Assembly: GCA_052389435.1 (NCBI GenBank)
Contig: JBQTIB010000104.1
Span: forward strand, 1-34,605
DNA length: 34,605 bases
Source: JBQTKD01 sp052389435
GTDB taxonomy: Bacteria > Actinomycetota > Actinomycetes > Sporichthyales > Sporichthyaceae
Direction of reading: 5' to 3'
A program made the position numbers and the translations under genes. Within the stretch, counting starts at the first letter, position 1. Every line of letters starts with the position of its first letter. The notes below the pieces were generated by a model. That model had not been told where the DNA came from. It ran no database searches and saw nothing but the letters and a program-made list of their open reading frames with translations. Positions 23,784-28,991 of the stretch are shown here, one piece after another.

Positions 23784-23800
23784 GCCCGGCATGGCAGGAG

Positions 23801-23849
23801 CGGGGTGTTGCGCCCTCGTAGCTCAGGGGATAGAGCACCGCTCTCCTAA
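23801..23849 (+). repeat. attL: left copy of the 49-bp attachment repeat
   Basis: It is identical to 33419-33467. It covers 11 bp upstream of the tRNA and the first 38 bases of the tRNA, through the anticodon loop. After one mismatch GCGG also matches the right side, so the CCGC/GCGG arms of the anticodon stem are kept in both copies. This is where a tyrosine integrase would bind its core site. Confidence 0.9.
23812..23849 (+). pseudogene. 5' fragment of tRNA-Arg(CCT), displaced by integration
   Basis: These 38 bases equal the acceptor 5' strand, D arm and anticodon arm up to the loop of the tRNA at 33430. The sequence then diverges, with no variable loop, T arm or 3' acceptor strand. It is the original chromosomal 5' half and could still be transcribed from the original promoter. 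Confidence 0.85.
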
Positions 23850-24095
23850 TGCGGCCCCCGGCGTCCACGACGGTCCACCGCGGTACGAACGCGCTGGTCA
23901 GAGGCGCGGCGTTCTGGCGAGTGATGGCGGGTACTGGGCAGTCTGCTGACTTTTTGCTGACTGCGAGGGGGTCGGTGGCGGCGGCTGACCCGGACCTTCG
24001 ACGCGACACTGAGGTGACACAGACGGGCAGGCGGAGCGCGGCCGCAGATGCTTGCGGGAGCAGCAAGTCATGGACCTGAGGGCTGGACGAGGACG
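23850..24095. other. Left-end non-coding region of the integrative element
   Basis: I see no credible gene here. The region holds the P'-like arm repeat at 23941-23962. Reading frames across it have no start signals or recognisable products. Confidence 0.45.
23941..23962 (+). repeat. Left arm-type integrase site (paired GCTGACT, 11-bp phase)
   Basis: The 22-bp site contains GCTGACT twice, 11 bp apart. It matches 33295-33316 at 20 of 22 positions in the same orientation. It starts 92 bp from the end of attL. Two phased direct repeats flanking the core on both sides are the expected layout of arm-type sites for a lambda-type integrase. Confidence 0.6.
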
Positions 24096-24359
24096 CTACG
24101 ACTTCCAGTACCGGGCCGCGTCCGGTGCATCGGGCGGCCACACCGTAGTGAAGTGCTCGCGCTCCCATCCTCCGTCGGGCAGTCCACGGGTGACCGTCAG
24201 ATAGACGTCGCTGAAGGCGTCCCCCACCCGCCAGTTCTCCCACTGGTCCAAGTGGTGCCAGCAGTACCGCGCCAGCAACGACATGAGCGTCCTGCACTCT
24301 TCGTCGGTGAGCCCGCCCCCTGGCGGCTCCATTGGGCGCATCGGGCCCTGGTTCGTCAT
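24096..24359 (-). CDS. Hypothetical protein (87 aa)
   Basis: A small, Trp-rich, acidic protein: ECRTLMSLLARYCWHHLDQWENWRVGDAFSDVYLTVTRGLPDGGWEREHFTTVWPPDAPDAARYWKS. The composition and the amphipathic LLARYCWHHLDQWENW helix look like a real protein and not a shadow frame. I do not recognise a family. The ATG at 24359 has no strong ribosome-binding site; Met7 or Met10 are alternatives. It is the last minus-strand gene before attL. Confidence 0.5.
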   Translation of the reverse strand: MTNQGPMRPMEPPGGGLTDEECRTLMSLLARYCWHHLDQWENWRVGDAFSDVYLTVTRGLPDGGWEREHFTTVWPPDAPDAARYWKS

Positions 24360-24537
24360 GGACCGACTATCCCGTCATCGCACGTAGCGGGCAATCCACG
24401 TTCGAGGGGGCGACCCTGAACTTGGCTGCGGTGGCACCCCGCCCCTGGGCCCACGCCCTGGACGCCGCGCTCACATCGCATCGGAACTACGCGCTGGAAC
24501 GAAACTCGACTACGTCGCCGTCGCGAAGACGTGTCAA

Positions 24538-25099
24538 TTACGACGATTCAGAGCGGTACGGATCGGCGAACCGGTTGAGTGCCTGCAGGTACCGCCCACC
24601 GAGCTCGATCCGAGTGAGGTCGCGATACTTCCATCGTTCGGTTTGCCTCGCCCAGACACCGTCCCGGCCCACGTAGTGCAGTTCGAAGGAGCTCTTCCGG
24701 AGCCTGATTACGCGACCGATAGCGAGCGGTTCACCCTTGAGGGTCTCCAGGTGGACCGCCAGGATGTTGCCCTCGGCAGAGCCCACCTTGATCAGCTCTG
24801 CGGCACCGACGCTTGCGTGGCCATCGAAGGTCGCAACGGTCTCGCCCAGCCCCGCTACGGCCCGATGGTGGTGCGTCGTCATCGCGGAACCAGACCCTTG
24901 AGACGTCCTGCAGTCGCAGCATCACGATGGCGTCGAGGTGGACGCCGTCGTCGAGCGCATGCAGGACGACCCAGTCGTCCGTGACCGCGATGACAAACCC
25001 GTCGGTCATGGCGATCTCGAAACTGTCCCGAACGACGGTGACGATCCGCCTGCTACCGAGCGCCTCGTCCAGACGGCGGCGGATTTTGCTCGGCTTCAT
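24538..25099 (-). pseudogene. Two-domain protein broken by a frameshift near 24870-24885
   Basis: Two overlapping minus-strand frames make sense only as one gene. The first (from ATG 25099) reads MKPSKIRRRLDEALGSRR, then VTVVRDSFEIAMTDGFVIAVTDDWVVLHALDDGVHLDAIVMLRLQDVSRVWFRDD, and then turns to Arg/Gly-rich nonsense. The other frame picks up at HHHRAVAGLGETVATFDGHAS and runs through EGNILAVHLETLKGEPLAIGRVIRLRKSSFELHYVGRDGVWARQTERWKYRDLTRIELGGRYLQALNRF. The two halves look like two copies of a small beta-barrel (LSm/SH3-like) domain. A one-base shift near the DDD/HHH junction would restore about 185 residues. It could be a true pseudogene, a sequencing error or programmed frameshifting. The function is unknown. 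Confidence 0.55.
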
Positions 25100-25105
25100 G
25101 CGCTC

Positions 25106-25111
25106 AGTATG
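25106..25111 (-). promoter_or_regulatory. CATACT -10-like box, leaderless start
   Basis: On the minus strand CATACT is followed by 6 nt and then the ATG at 25099, with no Shine-Dalgarno motif. It differs from the TANNNT pattern only at the first base. Confidence 0.3.
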
Positions 25112-25261
25112 CGGTGATGATCAGTCGGCGCGTCCCCACATCGGGGCTCACGGGCCGGGCGCGAGACAGCATCCGGATCAACCGTCCGCGCAGGCGCTCC
25201 CTGTTGCAGAGCACGATGCTTCCGACTGGCCGCGGCGCGCCCAGCTTGCGGAACGGGACGA

Positions 25262-25747
25262 CTACCCGACGGCCTTGCCGCCTGACGCCGTTGGGAAACG
25301 GAACTCCACCAGCGGTTCCAGGTCCGCCACTACAGAGTCGTTGCCCGGCGATGCGGGTCGCACCGCAAGCACTCGCCAACTCCCGGAGACGTCCGGCAGC
25401 CCGAAGGCTTCAAACTCGTACTGGCCGACGCTCGTCAGGTAACCGACGACCGAGACTTGAGCCCCGATCGCAGGAAGGCTGTCGGCCGAGGCCGACGGCT
25501 CCGATGTCAACAATCTCAATCCATTCGCGGCGATCACTGTCTCGACGAGCCCGTTCGCCGAGTCCCCGCGCACCCATTCGACGACGCCGCCGAACTCGAT
25601 GGGATCACGTTGCACCTTGTACGAGTCCTTCGTGAGACGCACCGCGAGGCCGTGAATCATCCGGCCCGGGACTGGCTCTTCAACATCACCGTCGGCGATG
25701 AGCCAGCCCTGGATCAGCACCTGGAACGGGCGGCTGTCACTGCTCAT
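25262..25747 (-). CDS. Hypothetical protein (161 aa)
   Basis: The protein reads FQVLIQGWLIADGDVEEPVPGRMIHGLAVRLTKDSYKV, VVEWVRGDSANGLVETVIAANGLRLL and IGAQVSVVGYLTSVGQYEFEAFGLPDVSGSWRVLAVRPAS. The alternating hydrophobic pattern is mostly beta and suggests an OB-like barrel; I cannot name a family. GGAG lies about 11 nt upstream of the ATG at 25747. Its 3' end resembles a stretch at 25769-25817 just upstream, suggesting a partial duplication of the gene. It lies downstream of the AbiE pair in the same direction. Confidence 0.55.
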   Translation of the reverse strand: MSSDSRPFQVLIQGWLIADGDVEEPVPGRMIHGLAVRLTKDSYKVQRDPIEFGGVVEWVRGDSANGLVETVIAANGLRLLTSEPSASADSLPAIGAQVSVVGYLTSVGQYEFEAFGLPDVSGSWRVLAVRPASPGNDSVVADLEPLVEFRFPTASGGKAVG

Positions 25748-25768
25748 GATTCCGCGGACTCCGCGTCA

Positions 25769-25817
25769 CTGCCCGGCAGCCTTGACACTGACGCCGTTTG
25801 GAAAAAACGCCACGAGT
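25769..25817 (-). repeat. Relic of a duplicated gene 3' end (resembles 25262-25318)
   Basis: Read on the minus strand, this stretch would encode ELVAFFPNGVSVKAAGQ. The end of the gene at 25262 encodes EPLVEFRFPTASGGKAVG, and a one-base shift there gives FRFPNGV. About 30 of the first 36 aligned bases match, with small indels. It looks like the remaining tail of a second copy of the 25262 gene, lying between that gene and abiEii. Confidence 0.4.
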
Positions 25818-25829
25818 TCCCGTTCTGCA

Positions 25830-26735
25830 TCACGGGATCTTCGGACTCGGGGCGGAAGGTTCGGCAATAACCGTGTCGATCCTGCGGACGAATCTGTCCA
25901 CCAGCTCTGCCGCCTCGTCGACCGTGCCAGCGAGGCCGAGGTGGCCGAGCCCTTCGCACGCGCGGTTGTAGATGGCCGGCCAGTGCGGATGGGCGTGGAC
26001 CGCGGGAGGCCAAGCGTGCTCCGCACGGGCCTCGAAGACCGCGACGCAGGCGGATCGGGTCTGTTTCAGATCGGCGTCGGCGAGCAGCGCTTCGAGCAGT
26101 TGTAGGTCGACGAGATCGTGCGCCCGATCGTTCGACCTCGGCGGCGTCAGGGTGGCGGTGCAGGCGTGTACCTTCTGCGCGATCTGCCACGGCACGGTCA
26201 TGCACGGAACGTCGACGGCGCCCGGAATTCCAACGAGGCTGAGCGCGTCGGAGCCGATGGCGTCGAAGGCTTCGGCGTTGCCCGCTTCCACCGTTGAAAT
26301 CTCGATGGGCACCGAGGCGAAGGGCTGCCCTTGGTAGCTCAGTTTGGCCATGAAGCGTCTCGGCTTGATCGTCAGCCCGGGGACGTCGATCTCCTCCGGG
26401 GCGGTGAATGTCGCCGTGAAGCCCGACCATCCGATCTCTCCGGCCTCGGCGAGCAGTTCGTGGACTTCGACGACGTCGTAACGGGCAACCGCGTCGAGAT
26501 CGCGGGAGGTTCGGGAATCGGCGACGCCGCGACGCAACTCCAACGACGATCCGCCCTTGACCAACAGCAGCGGTCCGGCGGCCTCCCCGGCCGATCGCGA
26601 CGCCAGTTGAGCGACGACCAGCATGGCCACGTGCTGCTGGACGCGACCGAAGACCAGGCCGTCGCGCTTCGCGCTTTGGGTGAGCCGGTCGCGAAGCGAC
26701 CGCAGGTTCGACGGCGGGGAGTCGTATTGCTTCAC
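25830..26735 (-). CDS. abiEii: AbiEii-type nucleotidyltransferase toxin
   Basis: This is a 301-residue protein of the AbiEii/AbiGii toxin family (type IV toxin-antitoxin). The nucleotidyltransferase core is LLLVKGGSSLELRRGVADSRTSRDLDAVARYD, with the Gly-Gly-Ser and Asp-x-Asp metal-binding motif. Later family features are PRRFMAKLSYQGQPFASVPIEIS, PWQIAQKVHACT and DRAHDLVDLQLLEALL. AbiEii-like enzymes are nucleotidyltransferases; some block tRNA by adding nucleotides. The ATG at 26735 overlaps the antitoxin stop as ATGA, so translation is coupled. The family confers phage abortive infection or stabilises mobile elements, which fits its place inside an integrative element. Confidence 0.85.
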   Translation of the reverse strand: MKQYDSPPSNLRSLRDRLTQSAKRDGLVFGRVQQHVAMLVVAQLASRSAGEAAGPLLLVKGGSSLELRRGVADSRTSRDLDAVARYDVVEVHELLAEAGEIGWSGFTATFTAPEEIDVPGLTIKPRRFMAKLSYQGQPFASVPIEISTVEAGNAEAFDAIGSDALSLVGIPGAVDVPCMTVPWQIAQKVHACTATLTPPRSNDRAHDLVDLQLLEALLADADLKQTRSACVAVFEARAEHAWPPAVHAHPHWPAIYNRACEGLGHLGLAGTVDEAAELVDRFVRRIDTVIAEPSAPSPKIP

Positions 26736-27307
26736 ATCGGCCTCCGGCGGCGGGGCTGCTCGTCGGCTCCGTCGAGCTCGGCGCGCAGTTGCGCCGCCAC
26801 TGCGCGCCGGAGAGTGCCGGCCCGTTCGGCGCTGTCGATCGCCTGCCGCAGCTGATGCGGGTCGGTCCCGGTCGCGGCGCAGTCCCGGATCGTTCGAGCG
26901 ACGGTCGTGGTCGGGAGCAGGTCGACCGTCGTCACGTCGGAGGCGGCCAGTTCCCGGCGGTGGGTTCGATAGAGCGTCCCGCCCGCCGCCCGCGGGTGGT
27001 TGTCTCGAGGGACCGTCAGATGGATTCTCGAAGGGTTGACGTCGGAGAGTTCGTGGAGGACCAGCGCCGACTCGTGGGACACCACGCCGCGGCCGAGCGT
27101 CCAGGCCACCGCCGCCGCCAAGTCGTCGTGCGCGCCACGGGGCAGGATCGGCACTCGATAGACGCCGCGGCCAGTGCGCTCGAGCCGTCCGCGTGCGGCC
27201 ATGAGCCGCAGCTGCGTCGGGTCGATCTCCATGTCCCGCGCGTCACGGGTCGTGACGTAGCCGTGCTGCTCAGCGGCTCGCTCGACCACTCGGTCCCATA
27301 AATGCAT
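26732..27307 (-). CDS. abiEi: AbiEi-type antitoxin / transcriptional regulator
   Basis: The 191-residue protein has an N-terminal winged-helix-like domain: RAAEQHGYVTTRDARDMEIDPTQLRLMAARGRLERTGRGVYRV (about 10-55). The AbiEi C-terminal domain follows: DDLAAAVAWTLGRGVVSHESALVLHELSDVNPSRIHLTVPRDNHPR and VDLLPTTTVARTIRDCAATGTDPHQLRQAIDSAER. This layout is typical of the AbiEi antitoxin family, which represses its own promoter. The start ATG at 27307 follows a TACGCT box by 7 nt with no ribosome-binding site. A 17-bp palindromic sequence overlaps that box and is the likely operator. Confidence 0.85.
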   Translation of the reverse strand: MHLWDRVVERAAEQHGYVTTRDARDMEIDPTQLRLMAARGRLERTGRGVYRVPILPRGAHDDLAAAVAWTLGRGVVSHESALVLHELSDVNPSRIHLTVPRDNHPRAAGGTLYRTHRRELAASDVTTVDLLPTTTVARTIRDCAATGTDPHQLRQAIDSAERAGTLRRAVAAQLRAELDGADEQPRRRRPM

Positions 27308-27314
27308 GTGCTAG

Positions 27315-27333
27315 AGCGTATCAAATAAATACG
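27315..27333 (-). promoter_or_regulatory. AbiE promoter: TACGCT box plus overlapping CGTAT-7nt-ATACG palindrome
   Basis: TACGCT (27315-27320, minus strand) lies 7 nt before the ATG, a leaderless layout. The interrupted palindrome CGTATCAAATAAATACG at 27317-27333 overlaps it. It is the most A/T-rich spot nearby. AbiEi-type antitoxins repress their operons by binding inverted repeats at the promoter, so this is a natural operator candidate. Confidence 0.5.
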
Positions 27334-27725
27334 ATTGCGCACACATCTCACCGAGCTCGCTTTCTCTCCGGCAACGCCGCGCCCTCGCCCTCGCCAACCT
27401 GACCGATTGGTGTGCACACTTTCCAAGTCTGGCCTCGGGCGTTCATGCAGGTCCGGGACGTGTCACCACGCTCAGCGGCGCGCTCGACGAGCGCGTCCGA
27501 CCGTTCCCGGACGGTGGCGAATGAGACGGAAACTGAGACGGACGGCGAAACTGTCTGACGCACCGTCATGCCCGTCCAGGCGGGACTGCTGGTCGGCATG
27601 CGCCGGAGATCCGTAGTCGGGAGCACGGGGTGCCGACCCACGCTTTCGAGGTCTGGGACCAACTGTTCCAACGGCTCGCAGGGTCGGCCGCGTGCCGTCG
27701 GATCAAGAATGTGTCCCACCGGGTC
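27334..27725. other. Intergenic region between AbiE and lipoprotein genes
   Basis: A 392-bp stretch with no recognised gene. A minus-strand frame of about 120 residues (27348-27719) exists, but its composition (SVSVSVSF, ERKRAR) and lack of motif give no support. It contains TGAGACGGA twice with a 12-bp period at 27522-27542. Confidence 0.4.
27522..27542 (+). repeat. Direct repeat TGAGACGGA x2, 12-bp period
   Basis: TGAGACGGA occurs at 27522-27530 and 27534-27542. The helical spacing resembles the paired arm-type sites at the element's ends but with a different sequence. It could be a relic arm site of another integrase or a regulator site. Confidence 0.35.
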
Positions 27726-28745
27726 CTAAGTGCGCGCGGCGGAAGCAGCGAGTGTCCGAGCGCGAGCTATGAGCTCAGGCATCCCGCGGTCGCCGATGTA
27801 ACTGGTCGGAGCGAGGGGTCCGGCGACCATGGTGGCCAAGCCCTCGGCGGTCAACGTCCGGACCGTTTGTCCGTCGTCGAAGCCGTTGTGAGCGCAGCCG
27901 GAGTAGTGGACGAGGATCTCGGCCGGGTCCAGGCCGGCCCGCTGGATCCGCACGACAAGTACCTCGTTGCCGTAGCCATAGTCCAGCGAGCACTCCGCCG
28001 GATCGATGCGGTTGGGCCCGCCCCCGGCCGGGGCCGCCAGGATCGCGGCGATCGCGCGGCCGGCTTCGGCACCATCCACTTGCCGCGAGGAGACGAGCGC
28101 TGGACCGGGCACCGGGCTGCCGGGCTGCCGGGGCAGGGGGTACTTGCACAGACTGATCGAATCGGTCCCGGTCACAGTTGCCTGGTCCACGACAGCGGGA
28201 CGGTGGGCCGCGTCCGCGCTGACAGGGTGGCTCAAAGGGCATCGGTTGAAGTCGGCGCCTTCGATGGCGTGCACGGTCTCGGCGATCTGCTCGCGCAGGG
28301 CGAGCGGAGCTTGGATTACTACTCCGGCTGCGCCTGCTCGGACGATCCTTCGGTCACCCTCCTCGGGCAGATCCAGGTCAGAGGTGAGGGCGAAGGCAAC
28401 AAAGGCGCCGGTGTTCGCGACCAGCGATCCCGGGTCGACCCCGCCCTTCTTCGGATCCCAGCACAGGATGTCGGGCACCGCACCGGGCCGGCCGATGGCC
28501 GCTTTCCGGCTTCCGCCGTCGGCGCACCAGGCTGACCAGCGCCCGTATCCGCTGTAGCCCCAGTCCCCGGGCACGGCGACGGCGACGTCGCGGTAGGACT
28601 CCCACCGCCACCCCTCGGGGACGGCGGGCCGGGTTGCGGAGGCAGCAGCACTGGGCTCGGGCGCAGCACCGCCGTTCGAATCTGGGTCGCACCCCGCCAG
28701 GGCCGCGAGCGTCGCCATGCAGACCAGCAGACCCCGCACACGCAT
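27726..28745 (-). CDS. Putative lipoprotein (339 aa)
   Basis: The N-terminus MRVRGLLVCMATLAALAGC is a lipoprotein signal peptide with lipobox LAGC and lipidated Cys19, followed by a Pro/Ala/Ser spacer. The mature part is Cys- and Trp-containing and extracytoplasmic: VPEGWRWESYRDVAVAVPGDWGYSGYGRWSAWCADGG, RPGAVPDILCWDPKKGG, FNRCPLSHPVSAD and SISLCKYPL. I see no catalytic motif and do not recognise the family. The ATG at 28745 is chosen because it starts the signal peptide; the frame stays open upstream to 28862 but gives no signal sequence. GGAGGG lies about 11 nt upstream. It is transcribed away from the relaxase gene and may be an exclusion- or surface-type cargo; that is a guess. Confidence 0.7.
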   Translation of the reverse strand: MRVRGLLVCMATLAALAGCDPDSNGGAAPEPSAAASATRPAVPEGWRWESYRDVAVAVPGDWGYSGYGRWSAWCADGGSRKAAIGRPGAVPDILCWDPKKGGVDPGSLVANTGAFVAFALTSDLDLPEEGDRRIVRAGAAGVVIQAPLALREQIAETVHAIEGADFNRCPLSHPVSADAAHRPAVVDQATVTGTDSISLCKYPLPRQPGSPVPGPALVSSRQVDGAEAGRAIAAILAAPAGGGPNRIDPAECSLDYGYGNEVLVVRIQRAGLDPAEILVHYSGCAHNGFDDGQTVRTLTAEGLATMVAGPLAPTSYIGDRGMPELIARARTLAASAART

Positions 28746-28847
28746 GACCGCAGTTCCCTCCGCCGGCTTGCTACCGGAACTCTGACGGAGGAACTCGGCA
28801 GAACGTTCAGACGAGAGACTGAAACGACACCCCCTGAAGATCCACCA

Positions 28848-28890
28848 ACTCAACCCCAGCACTCAACCCCAGCACTCAACCCCAGCACTC
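28848..28890 (+). repeat. 13-bp tandem repeat ACTCAACCCCAGC, 3.3 copies
   Basis: Three perfect head-to-tail copies begin at 28848, 28861 and 28874, with a fourth partial copy. They lie between the divergent lipoprotein and MobF relaxase genes, about 100 bp upstream of the relaxase. Iteron-like repeats next to a relaxase gene are candidates for oriT accessory or replication-control sites. Confidence 0.7.
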
Positions 28891-28914
28891 TTCTTGCTCG
28901 TGCCGAGCGGCGCC

Positions 28915-28943
28915 GTCGATCTGGAGCACCTCCGCGCGCACAT
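28915..28943 (+). repeat. 29-bp direct repeat, copy 1 (upstream of relaxase)
   Basis: The sequence starts GTCGATCTGGAG and ends GCGCGCACAT. It matches 31924-31952 at 26 of 29 positions in the same orientation. It ends 48 bp before the relaxase ATG; the second copy ends 6 bp before the excisionase start. In one frame both read VDLE-x-LRAH, so they may instead be relic 3' ends of a gene. Confidence 0.6.
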
Positions 28944-28991
28944 GTAGGGCATGGAGTCGCATCCGTCAGACCGCCCGCGACGGCGCACTTG

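Noticed and set aside
23812..23887. A second functional tRNA-Arg gene at the left end
   Set aside because: Identity to the tRNA stops in the anticodon loop, and no variable loop, T arm or 3' acceptor strand follows.
25104..25379. 91-codon minus-strand frame overlapping the 25262 gene
   Set aside because: Arg/Gly-rich and inside the 3' end of a better frame. It may only reflect the frameshift history of the duplicated tail.
27348..27719. Possible 123-aa protein in the AbiE-lipoprotein gap
   Set aside because: No ribosome-binding site, no motif, and biased Ser/Val repeats produced by the TGAGACGGA repeat.
28746..28862. Longer N-terminus for the lipoprotein gene
   Set aside because: The extra 39 codons would bury the lipoprotein signal peptide inside the protein.
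28848..28890. CRISPR-like array
   Set aside because: The 13-bp copies are contiguous with no spacers and no cas genes are present.
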